From Owenia fusiformis (lineage: Eukaryota; Annelida; Polychaeta; Sabellida; Oweniidae), in contig CAIIXF020000004.1 in NCBI GenBank assembly GCA_903813345.2, forward strand, positions 23,685,985-23,749,984: a DNA stretch of 64,000 nt, written 5' to 3'. Made by a program: the position numbers and the translations under genes. The notes under the pieces are model-generated. The model was not told the origin of the DNA, did no database searches, and worked only from the letters and a program-made list of their open reading frames with translations. Below, piece after piece: positions 46,891 to 59,707 of this stretch (within the stretch, counting starts at the first letter, position 1; each line of letters opens with the position of its first letter).

Positions 46891-47896
46891 CATCATGACA
46901 AAAATAGATTTTTAGCAAAAAGTAGTCAAGCATTGAATAATGCACCTTTAAAGTAGCTTTAGCAGCTTTTTTAGGTTAAAGGTTTTCGTGAGGGTCTGAA
47001 AACTAGAATTGTCCCAAGGGGCGGAATTTTGTGGTATTTGATTTTGAATATATTTCTACAGCTATTTTTCGTCTTAGGGTCGTTGGAAAATTGACGCACT
47101 ATGTCGTTCCCAGGATACCGAATTTGATATTTTTATTTTTTTCAAAATCCCCTTCCCGCGCTGGGGCCTCGAGTTAATTTTTGAATAGTGCATAGTTGCG
47201 ACATAACACAAACATAGAATGAGATTTGAAACCGCCTTATGGTAACACTGTGACGTCAAACGCAATAATATCAACCAAATTGAATCGAATTGATTGGATA
47301 GGCAGCACAACAATGTATTATATCTCGAGCTAGATGTCATACTGACCGTAATCAAACTTCCGCAATGTAGGTCGCCTCGATCAAACGCGACATCAAACGC
47401 AATAAATTAAATCAAATAGATCGAACAGCCTAATTAAGCTCTTAGCTGGTAATATGGTTTCCTTTATGGGGCATCATCTTTGAATCTACAGGATTTTTAA
47501 CATTCCGACGCCTTTGTTCTATTACAATTAAGTCAAACTTACAATACGGGCAAGTGCAATATTTCATGTGTTACACTTTTCTTCACCGATTTATGACTTA
47601 AAAAGTTATAAAAGCCCGGGATAAATCATTGGAAAGTGAATTTCACCTTCATGCATTAATTCAGGCTATGCAATATTACACTATTTGAGTCTACTGCTAT
47701 GAAGGACGGAGATAATTTTCCTTTCCCTTATCAATTCAGATGAGGGCAATTGCAAATAATTGGACAGAGATAATTTCTCCTTTCTTCTCTACAGTGTAGT
47801 CAGGGCGGAAAACGACACTGTTTTAGTCCAGTGCATTTCTGAACGAGATTTTTTCCATGTTCATCTATCAATTCGGGTCAGGGCCAGATAATTGAA
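46891..47896. other. Intergenic, no gene seen
   Basis: No supported gene. Nothing repeated within the window apart from short motifs. Confidence 0.45.
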
Positions 47897-48323
47897 TAGA
47901 CTAGATGCGAGTAGAAAAATCTTGATTTACGCCATTAAATTCAGTCAAAGCGATGTTATTTTTGAAATCTACATGTAAAGGTACATCTAGAAATATCATT
48001 TCGAAAATTGTTTATCAAGTTTGAAAATTTAATTATTTTTGAAAGTGTGACTTCTAGTTCGGGTTGATTCTCCATAGAGACTATGTTACAAAATCACAAA
48101 AAGTGAAATATCTTTTCTTGTATTGGTCAGATAACGTTTTCATTTACTGGACATATTTTGATTTGCATAACTATTAGATACATAAGGGTTATATGAAAAT
48201 TGTACCACTAAAACAGATGTAATTTAAGTTAAAGGGAACTTTCTACTATACCCGCCATGTTATCTGACCCGAACGGGCCACCTGGTGGTGAAACTGGGAA
48301 CTACCTACTCGCATCTGCGTTAT
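47897..48323 (+). repeat. Dispersed TIR repeat, copy 2
   Basis: TAGATGCGAGTAG to CTACTCGCATCTGCGTTAT, a ~12-bp perfect TIR. It is ~30 bp longer than copy 1 because of an insertion around 48160-48220. Confidence 0.8.
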
Positions 48324-49457
48324 TGCTTTAGTCCCCTGCAATCCCGGGCAAGAATGAATTCAGGGCAAAATAATTGACACTATTAAGTTAGACAGCTGCA
48401 TTCATGAACATGATTATTTTCCATTTTCTTTATCAATTTATCAATATTTCCAAATAAAAACCCAGTGCAAATAGTGCGAAGAATTAGGTTAATTTGACAG
48501 TGTATTGTATGCTTAAAAATATTGTATTATTACTTATCAACTTGTCTTTTGAATTACAACTGAGGTAATGAAAAGTCTCGCCCAAGGCAACAGTTTTTAT
48601 AAAGAATACTGCGCTATATTGATAATATTTTTGTCAGTTTCGTATTCATGCCATTCTTTTCATCTGTTGTATGTCCTTATTTATCATTGACCCACTCTTA
48701 AATTTTGTAACTGGGTAAACACGATACTAATTCTGTTGCTTGTACATTCTGCAGGTGAATATGTCATATACCACAGGTGAATATGCCATATCACTTACCA
48801 ATGAAATCGCGTAAACGGAAGTGCGCATGTCAAGTACAAGAATTTAACGAACGGGAAAAAGTTTACAGATTATTTTATTAATCAACAATGCAACTTACAT
48901 TAAATACATCAATCAGTTTCAGTTTACTTTTTATTACTGCCCACACCTGTGAGTATAAATACATACGTGTATACATAAAACGGAATTGAAAAATATCTTA
49001 TATGACAGTTGTTTAGTTTAATCATTTCATAATACTTTGTAATAATTTACTAAGTTGACTAAGGGCAATAATGACATTATCCGCCCGGCTAAGTTTCCCG
49101 GGAAAAGTGATATCGTTCAGTGCGTAAGATTTGCTATTTCAAATTTGCTATTTCAGCCCTGGCCATTAACGGTGGTAATAATAGTAATAACGTCATTTCT
49201 GCGGGCAAAATAGTGAAACATTGGACCCTGGGCCTGCCAATATTTCACTGTATTACATACCCAGCGAAGCATTTGTATTGAAGTCACTGGAGCTGAAGGT
49301 CGGCTATATATTCCTGTATAGCCGCCAAACCTTTTACCATGACAATTCTATGACGTCATCGGGACGTCATGTTTCATTTCTTCCTAATTTCACTCGCACA
49401 CAGACACGTGGCGTCATTGATATAACGTAGCCATGATATAAAAGTATGTAATACAAC
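48324..49457. other. Intergenic, no gene seen
   Basis: Contains small inverted pairs (TAGTGAAACATTGG / CCAATATTTCACTGTA at 49211-49253) and recurrent GAATATGYCATAT motifs near 48760. No gene supported. Confidence 0.45.
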
Positions 49458-49571
49458 AGTTATGTCCGTATCATTGAATATATGCCTTCGGTCTGTCGTA
49501 ATATAACCCTCGCAAGATCGGGCTATATTGGTGACAGACCTCAGGCATATATTCAATGATAGGGACATAAC
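49458..49571. repeat. Hairpin with ~45-bp arms
   Basis: AGTTATGTCCGTATCATTGA..ATATATGCC is inverted as GGCATATATTCAATGATAGG..GACATAACT. The second half of the arms is GGTCTGTC against GACAGACC. Confidence 0.88.
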
Positions 49572-50783
49572 TGCTAAATATTGCCCTTTGAAATGACGTT
49601 ATTGTACTATTCGTCACCTATCTATACCGTGAATAACATACACCAAATACACCTGCAGAATATGCCATATACCGCAGATGAGTATCGCAGGTAAGTATCG
49701 GGTATTCATAAGTATGGCATGAGTATGGCATAATCATTATTCAACTTTAGTATATCATTGTAATGTTTCTCACTTTCTCATTGAATCAGAACCTATCACC
49801 ACCCCAATAGAATGGAATGTTTGATATGTATCGCAAATACCGCGCGACCACGAATATGGCATATTTCGCGTAACATTCTTACTTTTGTACGTTCTATCTA
49901 TAACTGCGTCTAGCTCGTTGTCTTTGGTATTTTTCTAGTATTGGCTTCTTAGCCATACTCCCACTGATGTTATTTTCAATATAGTGCTCATTTGTACTTT
50001 TGTAGCTTATACCTAAAATTATATTTTCTAGTCTTATTAATTAGGGCTGTCATTAAGGTGTTTGTAGATAAGATACAACCACACTATGTACATAGACACA
50101 ATGACACCATCAATGTCAATGTGTGGGAGCATTATGACATCAACAAAGAGGGAAGATGTAAACAAACTGATTTATTCACGGAAATTAATACAGGTGCACG
50201 CATCACTATGACAGCTAATGAGCATTGTATATAAATTGCTTTTCAGAATTGTTTCGACAAACAGGATGTCTCAGGTATCATACTTTATTGTAGAACGCAA
50301 AGTGTTTACTGCATTTGCCCGTATGCAAAAAGTCTCACCCCCTAAGGCTGGGATTTCTAATTCTTCATCCTAGACCTAGGTTACTATAGCAACCATATCG
50401 CTCACCTATTACGCAGCATCGTGATGTTTTTGCATAAAAAGAATGATTGAATTTAACCATAAACACCAAGTTAAACAAGAATAGATAATCTTTGAATAAG
50501 AGCAAACATTGAAGACATTTTGATCGTCCCTCGTATGTTGAAATAAAAGTATTCAAGTTATTTTTGACTTCATATTGTCGTTACGACCTAAACAGAAAAG
50601 CAAATTGCCTACTCAATAAGATGATATATAAACCCCAAGAAGGACATAAAGGTTGTTTAAGGCAAGTTTGAAGAGATTAAGCACCCCTAAAAGATCATTA
50701 AATACATTAAGATTGTCAATTTTGCGTAGTGTTTGTACCATCTGGGCCTATTTAACAAGGCTCTAATTGTATGGGTAACGAAA
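49572..50783. other. Intergenic, no gene seen
   Basis: CATATGGCATA-type motifs near 49660-49870. A short ORF at 49992-50234 has no recognised motif. Confidence 0.45.
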
Positions 50784-51052
50784 CAGGGGCGGATCTGGGA
50801 ACCAACAAGGGGGGGGGGGCCAAATTTCAGGTCAGAGAAAAAAACGTCCGAAATTTTGAGGCCCATTTTCTTCAAAATTTGGCCTGAAATTAAAAAATAA
50901 GCCCTTTAAAGGCCCAGTAATGACCAAAAAGGCCCACTTTTTGGGGCTTAAAGGCCTTTTTGGCCCAAATTTTTTTTGGGCCCAATTTTTTTTCTGGGCC
51001 CACCTAAGGGGGGGGAGGCGGGCCCTAATCTTTAGGCCCTAATCCGCCAGTG
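50784..51052 (+). mobile_element. hAT5-like MITE, family A copy 3
   Basis: CAGGGGCGGATCTGG to AATCCGCCAGTG with a perfect 5-bp duplication CGAAA (50779-50783, 51053-51057). The interior is nearly identical to 1681-1989 apart from an internal deletion. Confidence 0.87.
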
Positions 51053-52542
51053 CGAAATCACGTAAAATGAATTATATAAAAGTATGATTTCCTTTGAGAA
51101 TGTGACAAGACACATCAAACACGGTTAGAAAGGTGGTACGATGTGTTAAACGACTACATCTTTACTTTTTGAGAAGTTTTTACTCCCTGTAATTGTCGCC
51201 ATTAAGGTGGACTGGTCTTAATATGGTGGCATCTTATCCCACTTTTTGTCTTCGCGAACCGCTTTGTTTTCACTTACTTCTTTTTTGCAGCCATTTTTAA
51301 GTTTGACATATACAACACATTGACCTCGATATACAAACTGACCTATATACGAGGGGCGTTTGAAAAGTTCGTTTCTTTTTGCTCTAATTTATTGACCTAT
51401 ATGTTACGTATACATCCTATATAGGCTTAATACTGCCCGTGAGCATTTCTTTTACGGTAATTCAATCGAAGCGCTACTTAGTTGGAAACCGTCTCGACGA
51501 AAATGCATTTGAACTTGGAATAAATAAAAAGCTTCTTAGTTTTGATCTTAAGTATAAACAGATCCTGACATTTCTGATTTAAAACCATAATCACCTCATA
51601 CTATTTCGCCTAATTGACGGACTTTATATTGACCTTCAAAAAGCTCGCGTGTTACGCAGTTGAATCTCAGCGTGTGTATGATTTGTTTAGTAATACTATT
51701 CTGTTTTCTATACAAACAAACATATGAAAGTTAGCGTGAACGGCATGGGGATTTTGCCGAAATAAAAATTGGAATATCCAGTGTCTAGTAGTGTTTTGTT
51801 TTTGACCGCTGCAATCTCGTGTTATTTTCTAAATAATATGACCTCACAGCGGTCAAAAACAAGAAAAGAACATACCTTTGCACTGATATATTGGATTTTG
51901 ACCCCCTCACACGGCGATGCTTACACCCCTGTAATATTGCGTTCACTCTGTATACATAAGGTGATGTCATTGTCGTTACATAAATGACAGTGTGTTTATA
52001 CAGCTGAATGTTTTCAATGATTGGTTTGAGAAAAAAACATTCTATACCAATTATCAGGCTACGTTACAAAGAACATAACAGTAATTCAAGAAAAGCAATG
52101 GCTTGTGGCCGCAGTACAGTTTATTGCAATGTGATGTAATTCAGGTACATGCAGACATGGACAGTAACACAATACGTAGGCGAGACACGCTGTTTTAAAA
52201 GAACGAGTTGAACGCAAGACAATAGACACTTATGAATATTCCATTAAAATGGACTCCTTCTGCAAAATTAGTTCTAATTAAGTCGATTGATTTTCGGAGT
52301 TGTTTACACCATTAAAACCTCAAAATTTTGAGGAGCTCTTAATTGACCTTTTGCGATCAGAATTCAGGAATTTTGTTTATGGATACTGTTGTCACGTATT
52401 TCGTCTTATTGGTATGACGTCATATAGAAATGATATTAGACATGATGGAATCACGAAATGGCGGACACGTGGCAGTTTTGAGCTAAAAAATATTGTCGTT
52501 TCTTATATAAAAACCATGGGTCGGATATTTACCAGGTATGCC
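51053..52542. other. Intergenic; solitary mariner-like end near 51349
   Basis: TATACGAGGGGCGTTTGAAA at 51345-51364, continuing AGTTCGTTTC, has the look of a mariner terminal repeat. No matching inverted end was found, so it is a fragment at most. No gene supported in the rest. Confidence 0.4.
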
Positions 52543-52729
52543 TATTTGACTAGATCATGAGTTTGTCTATATATATGCGAAGTTTGGGTGAAATTCATAC
52601 TAAACATCGATGCCTATAAGCGCCCCCCGTTTTTGTCAAAATCGGGGGGCGCTAAACCGCTATCTAAATCATGTCAGTAAGACCTTAGACTTGGTATGTG
52701 CTTAGCATGAATGTTGATCTAGTCAAATA
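52543..52729. repeat. MITE-like palindrome with GC-rich central hairpin
   Basis: Outer arms TATTTGACTAGATCA / TGATCTAGTCAAATA. The centre (52619-52655) is AGCGCCCCCCGTTTT, a short loop, then CGGGGGGCGCT, a strong stem in otherwise AT-rich DNA. Confidence 0.85.
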
Positions 52730-54619
52730 GAACGCTTTCGTGAAAAATAAATCAATAAAGCACGAAATATAGAAGATTATCTCTCAAAATCAAGCATCTA
52801 AAGCTGGGTGACCTAATTGTGACGTCACTAAAAGACAGAATCCATTCGGTGATCGCAAATCATCAATTGCAAGGCCTAAAAGGTATGCAACAACTCTTGG
52901 ACCTATCGACTGTGTGATATAAAGTATAGTAATGAAAGGAATTTACCTTGCGGAGCCAAGAGCCAGAATGATGTGTACAAACCTAACAACACAGCTCACC
53001 AAACAGCTAATAACAATGCAGCTCGCAGCTGGATCAAAATCGTGTTCGATTTTCACGACAAATACATGTAAACTTACTACACCCCACAATAACTATAGAA
53101 ATTATTTATATTCTAAATTCGTAAACTCTACCGAATATAAATTACAAATATTGAATTCAGTTCGCCATATCGACACCAATCATTTTATGGATAAACTTCA
53201 ATTCATTTCTAACAGTACTAATTCGTTTAGCTCATGGCTCATTTTAATAATTAAAGGGTATAGCTTTTGGAAAAAGGATGCCCAAATTCTGCTTAGATAC
53301 CATTCTGCGTCTCAATGTCTGGTAATTTATGATAAATAATTGTTTCTTTCTGGAATAATTTTTGTTCAATTTCATTCCCATCGTAGGTTTTCACCATTTG
53401 ACTTTTCGCCACATAAGGAATTGGTATTTTAATGAGTTAATTATACGATTCTCTTTGTCCAAGAACTTGTGGCAAAATGGGTGAAATGTTCAATAGATAC
53501 AGAATTGAAATCGAAGTGTCATTTTGTCAGTTTATTTTCGCACATCGGGCTTTTTCGTGGTCAGATAACTGTAGGTAAGGTTGAATAATATAATTTTTGC
53601 GATCTATATTACGGGCAGGTTCAACGAAAGGCCAATTGCAAATACATCAGTTGGACTATCTTTGGCCACAAAAATGTTGTTTACCATTTTCGTTTACATT
53701 GGAAATGATATTTGAAACGGATTTCATTGAAGGCCGTATGTTTTAAAAAGCACTTTAGTTAGTTGAATTGACCAGAAGTATCAGTCACTGAGTCGATACT
53801 AAGGCCTGTACAAGCTTAAAGGGTATATTTTTCTTGAAACGCCCTCCTCATTCTGTGAAAAATTCCAGGTCGACGGAAAAAGTAGAAATTATGAATTTGT
53901 CAATCATAAAGGGGGAACATTAGGGGGGGGGGGGGGGGTTGATCCGAACCATTCGAATCTCCTGTCTTGGCGGTATTTCATCCTGCACATGGCGCTTCCG
54001 TTGATTATTCGTTTTTTATTTGTTTGTTGTTGTTTTTATTTGAATGTCTGCTTGCTTGTTTATTTCTTTGATTATTCAAGTTATTTCTAGGTTGACTCAA
54101 TACTGTAGATACGTTCCAATTTCTTAGCCACTAGTTCATGATATCGTAGACGACATTAGATACAACATAAATACGAACGTGAAATAACGAAAAAAGGCCG
54201 TTAATTTGGACTTGGATAAAGCCTCAATTCTTGGAATATCAAGACGTGTGTGTTTCCTTGCTAAAATTAAGAAAATTTCCAAAAATGGAATTCTGTTTAG
54301 ACTAGTTTGTTCTTGTCGAAAATCTCCGGATATGAAATGAGATCCATAGGCATTTAATCATGTTTGAAGAATAAGACCCCCGTGACCTTTGAGGTGGCGG
54401 GAGGCTTTAGATCAATCCCTAATTGTTTAAAATACAGGTGTAGCGTTCTAGTTTGATATCGTATATCTTATCAATTTAGAAATAACAAATAACACGCGTA
54501 GGTTGAACCAAAGCTCTCAGCTCATCGTGTTTTATTTAGTCTGGTGTATAGCTAACGAGATAGGGAGCTATCCAAATTGAAGCATTTTCTTGGATGGACG
54601 CTATGCTTATTACTGGTAT
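52730..54619. other. Intergenic, no gene supported
   Basis: Holds the longest non-repeat ORF of the intergenic DNA (52932-53339, 135 codons), which has no recognisable domain, and a G run at 53926-53938. Confidence 0.4.
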
Positions 54620-54794
54620 CAGGGGTTCCCAGGGTTCGAACCTCCCCCTGGCCAAAAATTCTTTCTAAATCATGCAGTTTTTCACCATTTTGAGCACTTC
54701 TCGAGTGATTTTAGCCTTATTTGGGCCAAAATTGTCAAATGTGAACTCCCCCTGGAAATTTTTGAAAACTAGGCAAATCCTGGCTACGGGCCTG
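54620..54794 (+). mobile_element. hAT5-like MITE, family B copy 2
   Basis: Starts CAGGGGTTCCC and ends GGCTACGGGCCTG with a perfect 5-bp duplication GGTAT (54615-54619, 54795-54799). Colinear with 13407-13608 (CATGCAGTTTTTCACCATT shared). Its left terminus has diverged from the family TIR. Confidence 0.83.
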
Positions 54795-54799
54795 GGTAT

Positions 54800-55842
54800 A
54801 GTTTATCATTGGCTCGCTAATAATAACACTCGGGTTTATCCTACTTCCTATGTTTCAAACGCGTATGTCATTTTGTGTTCCCAAACGGAGCTCAAGCGCT
54901 ATTGGTCTATACATGTACTGTCCCTCAAAAGTGTGCCAACCAAAATTCCCATTTTAGCCTTAAAACTGTTTTGTTCATGAGTTTCTGGCAAGTTCATAGC
55001 GCATGACATAAAATATATATTGCAATTGAGGGACAAAAAGCGCTCTACTTTATAAAAGGTTTAACTCGCTATCTGATGGAGTACCATTTACCAAACTTCT
55101 GCTGAGGGTGTAGTATGTTAATTACTTGAGGCAATTTGATAACCAGACCTTTTGAGCACTCCGTTGTAGTCTCATTTTAGTATTTTGAAATTGGGAGAAT
55201 GTTAAGCAGTGCAAGCTGATAAGTGCACTCTTCGCCCAAGATATCCATAATCTTCCGGTCAATCTGAACGCGTTCTGCGGTCAACCGCATCCTTTTCATT
55301 TGATAATATAAGTCACAATGTTGACTTGTCTGCTTTGATTCGCATCAATCTGTTTCATATCAATTCAAAATGTAAGCGTGGTGTATCTCTACACAACCTG
55401 ATATATTGATACAATCGAATGTTATTTTGGAGTACACCCCATCCCTTTAAGTTTTGCAACCCTGAGTCCCATTTGGGATTATTCATCAAAGCTTTTTTAT
55501 GGTTTGCGATTGAAAAAAATCATCTTTGTCATCTGAGCTATTGTAATTAAGGAACGAAATTAAGATTAAAAAATGACAGGCTTTGATATGGATTCCAAGA
55601 GAAAACATCCTAGTTACCATAGTAATGAAGAGGATTGTATTAACGTTATTCAAATGGATATTAAATTTAAGTAATCATAAGTATTCATTTGCCAATCGAA
55701 AACTTCATCTTAATCAGGATGCTCTTAATAAAAGTGTATCGGCAAAGGCAAAAAAATGTAATGCAATTCTTAAAATATGGATGCCATTGGTTTGTGTACG
55801 TTAGACCAAAATACACCGGCCGCAACTCAAAGAATTGTAATA
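54800..55842. other. Intergenic, no gene seen
   Basis: No supported gene; short ORFs only. Confidence 0.45.
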
Positions 55843-55968
55843 TGCAGAAACAACAGTAGGAGCAATAACAAACCACCAGGTGGAAAACACGTGGTCACGA
55901 TCCACCAGAGATGATGATTTTATCATCCTAGACTCCATGCATATTTGTGGGAGTGTAAACAAGACAGA
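55843..55968. repeat. Diverged duplicate, copy 1
   Basis: Shares CAGAAACAAC, a CACGTGGTCACG / CATGTGGTCACG core, and CCATGCATATTTG with 56549-56655, in the same order and orientation. Similarity shows in all frames. Confidence 0.55.
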
Positions 55969-56548
55969 AACATCATGTACACTCCCTTTCATAAGTTTGG
56001 AAAAATCAACCGTTTCTGCAGGAATATTGGGAAAATATCAATAGTCATGATAATAATTGAAAAATGAACCTTTACTTCAAGTAGTTTCCATCAATTTAAT
56101 GTTATTCTCTTTTGTATCTTGTGACAACCCCCCCCCCCCTCCCTCCCAACCTCTCACATTACCAATAAACCATCTATGATTACTGTAATTAATCCTCTAT
56201 TGTAATTTAAACTACCTAGAATGCCTATGGCGATTGGTAGTAGATATTTTGTGTATTTTTTGATTATGAAGGAAATAAATAATATGTTAAAAAAAACTTC
56301 AGGTAGATTCGCATGTTGAGTATTTTTCATCTTATTTCCATGGTCACATATTGCAATAACATAAATATTAAGACATCACGGGAGAACACATTATTCGAAA
56401 TCAAACTGTAAGTAAATGACATTTTCAAAAGAGATATTCATTTTTTGAGGTAAAAATGCAGGACTAACCTGAATAGGTTTTAATAATGCTTTTCAAATGA
56501 GGGTTTCCTAGCATTTGGAGAGACGTACTGTAGCATAGCATTGCAACA

Positions 56549-56655
56549 TCAGAAACAACGTACCAACCACAGGTACGCATGTGGTCACGCGCCATCGGAT
56601 ATGCTACTATCATCGTCCCAGGATCCATGCATACTTGCGGAAGATAATAACACGC
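56549..56655. repeat. Diverged duplicate, copy 2
   Basis: Partner of 55843-55968. On the minus strand both read a similar short peptide (LPQVCMDPG against LPQICMESR, then RDH and a WYVV/WFVI block). A pair of related exons is therefore possible but not supported by splice sites. Confidence 0.5.
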
Positions 56656-57727
56656 CAGATTGGTCATATATGACTACTTAGTAAAAGCCACACCCGCAGA
56701 ATGTTGTTTTTTAACTTGTTTCTACAGTTTTGAGGGTTGTGGTAAACAAACGAGGACTGATCGATACGTTTCGTTCAAATGCTTAATTTTGCTCTCCAAC
56801 ATGAATAAATCTACTTGTAGAGTTTTTCTGAAATAATGGGGATTCTGTATATATCCTCGTGATGATATGATACATGATGACATGCAGCTTTAAAGCCAAT
56901 TACTTCACCCATGGTAAACCAATACAGAATACACCCTTGTTGAAATCCTTATTTTCTAAAAAGAACTCAAGTTTTCGCCAAATGTCTTCTTCAACAAGGG
57001 TTGGTCCAAAAATCTACACATTCCGGTATTTTATAGAGGATGTTGAGAAGTTTTTTTCTGAAAGAGGTGGCCGATTACATGGTATCACTCCAAATTTTCA
57101 GAAAATCGATTAAGAAATAATTATTAAATCGAATGGTGTAGCATTCTTGGAACAACCCTCGTAACTTCGTATAGAACGATTGCAATAGACGAGATCTTTT
57201 CTCGATGCGTTACTTTCTCTATCAGCTTTCTTAGTTATCCTCGAATTCGTAATCCTTCGGACTCATAGATAAGTTATTTGTATTGATGTCAGTGTTTCCA
57301 AAGGTATACGTGAGATGTGCAAATATTAAATTTAGAGGCTACTGAATCTCGTAGAAAAGAAAAATAAGTAATTTTTATTTTTCAAATTCCAATATATAAG
57401 TTTGAGCTACTTTGATAAATAAGAGTTAAGAAGCAAAGTTAAATCTACTTATCGAACGACATCGTATGTCAACGTTGTATGCTAACTCATTTAAGAGATT
57501 CCAAGGGTATTACATTTTTATTCGTTTTTGTGGAGATGTTGAGGATAAAATACCAATGAGACAGAATAATTGATGAAATAACATTATCACAAGGGATTTA
57601 ATGAGAACGGACCGACATGAAACATAGTCGAGGTGACCTTGACCCTATGTAACAAAATGCCTTGAAGAAAAAGAAGAAATTACCCAGAATTCAAAGCTGA
57701 ACCTTTCTTCACGTAAGGATGAAGCTC
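56656..57727. other. Intergenic, no gene seen
   Basis: A short ORF at 56874-57113 has no recognised motif. Nothing else. Confidence 0.45.
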
Positions 57728-58019
57728 CACTGGCGGATGGGGTGGGGGGGGCTGGGCCCCTCTGGTGGGCCCAGAAAAAAAATTGTGACCAAAAAAATGT
57801 TGGGCCAAAAAAGCCCTTAAGGCCCCAAAAAGTGGGCCTTTTTGGTCATTACTGGGCCTTTTGAGGCCTTATGTTTTAATTTCAGGCCAAATTTGCAAGA
57901 AAATGGGCCTCAACATTTCAAAATTCGGGCCCACTTTTGGGTTTTAGGGGCCCAAAATACGTTTTTGTCTGATCTGAAATTTGGCCCCCCCCCCTTGTTG
58001 CTTCCCAGATTCGCCCCTG
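57728..58019 (-). mobile_element. hAT5-like MITE, family A copy 4 (reverse)
   Basis: CACTGGCGGATGG to GATTCGCCCCTG with a perfect 5-bp duplication AGCTC (57723-57727, 58020-58024). The interior is the reverse complement of copies 1 and 3. Confidence 0.87.
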
Positions 58020-58024
58020 AGCTC

Positions 58025-58401
58025 GGTGTATATTTTTCATATACGAATTCTGGGTTATCCTCCCCTCCTGCGTCAAATTTATTTGCGTAATAAAGAGCTA
58101 TTTTAGTCGAACTTAATTTTAAGTAAAATAGATTTATGTCCCCAAATGAAACGATTAGTTTTCATCTAACGGCATGATGAAAATAGACAAGAGACATACT
58201 GATTCCCTGGAGTCTATTTGGTTTTACAAAATATCCAAAGGAGAGGGATACTAATACTTATTTAAATATTTATTTGAGTGAACTGGACATGTTTTCATCA
58301 ATCGAGTCAAACTTAGTAAGTCCCTTACTTAAGCTTTACAGATGACAAATTAGGTATTTACTTACAATTGGTGTTTTGAGAATACATCCCCTTTAAAAGT
58401 T
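58025..58401. other. Intergenic, no gene seen
   Basis: AT-rich spacer. Confidence 0.45.
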
Positions 58402-58604
58402 TGACCACAACCCCAGGGGGTTCACTGTATATAAACCTTGACGGGGATCCTCGGCGCACATGGGGTACCTTTTTGACATTCTGAATGGCAATGGACCCTT
58501 TTAGGATTTTGGTATGGGAATATATTGATATCGGAGGGTTCAGCCGAGGACCCCCGCCGAATTTTTTACACAGTGAACCCCTCCCCGGGACCACGACATC
58601 TTGT
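58402..58604. repeat. GC-richer palindromic repeat
   Basis: ACCCCAGGGGGTTCACTGTA and CGGGGATCCTCGGC pair with GCCGAGGACCCCCG and TACACAGTGAACCCCTCCCC. The loop is ~90 bp. Confidence 0.75.
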
Positions 58605-59707
58605 CTATGTGTTAAAGGCCGCTTATATTTCAAAGATTTCCCCATTTTTCACGGGTGTTCGACCTACTTCATTGAAAGCAAACATCCGAAGACACACGTC
58701 AAAGCTTTAAATTTGGTACCGTATGCATCATATTCATCACAGCAATATCACTTGGGATCGACTCGAAACGTCCTCGTTTCATTATGGCAAAACTACCGGT
58801 AGAAGAAAATGTCCCATGTGTAGTACGTGGGTTCCAGTTTTTAAAATATGATCACATATCAGAAATAGATAAAGAACGTATATCGATATTATTTAAAATC
58901 AGTTCCCTCGCTTAGGAAACGAAGACAGTCATTTCTGTGATTAGCATGATTATATAATACATACATACGGTACCATATTCACATTAACGAATACGGTGTA
59001 TTTGCTTAATAAGTGAAGTACAAAAGTACAAAAATGTAGGTTGATATGCTCTTTAAAACACTGAGATAGTCTTGGTCATTTATGTCTCTTTTTTCATTTT
59101 GATATGACTTGTCAAATCCCAAGGTAGCGTGATAATAGCGGTCAGTAACAATTTGATATTAAAGTCAGACCACAGAGGGATTATACCCATAATCCTCTGC
59201 TACTATAAAAATGGTCATGAGATTTGTCATACGCAGTCGAAATCCTAAATAAGGATTGCCCTCAATTTGATTAATTTGGTAATTTTCAAAACAGCTGGAT
59301 CTTAATAATCACTGTTTTACATCAATGACTCTGGGGACTGACTCATGCAGTAGTTATAAGATTAATTGTTTCGATTTCATTTCTCCAAAAATCTCAAATT
59401 TATCTGTCCCACATCATTTCAGATGTGTGAATATTAGTATCTACAACTATTTATGATGTTATGAGTATTGGTAATTAAATCAAAATTCATTTTTCAACAT
59501 GTACTCTATTAACTCTAGTAATAATAAACAAAATATCCCTTGGTGCTGTGGTCTTGGATTGTGATATGATACTTAAATGATGACGGGGGGTGTGTGCTAG
59601 ATGTCTTTTCACGATAGATCATGGTTTGGCGTAATTGAAGTTTGTTCTCCTTATAACTGGTGTAGTCTTTGATGTTTTCTTGTTCTTGCTGTTTTCTGTG
59701 ACAATAT
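58605..59707. other. Intergenic, no gene seen
   Basis: No supported gene or repeat. Confidence 0.45.

Noticed and set aside
52932-53339. 135-codon ORF as a gene
   Set aside because: No recognisable domain, signal or splice context; length is within chance for 64 kb of DNA scanned in six frames.
55583-55804. Possible upstream receptor exon
   Set aside because: Hydrophobic run LVTIVMKRIVLTLFKWIL lacks the TM1 GN..V and TM2 LA..D motifs and has no suitable donor; TM1-TM2 remain unfound.
53926-56137. Homopolymer G and C runs (53926, 56128)
   Set aside because: Simple repeats without flanking structure; likely slippage products.
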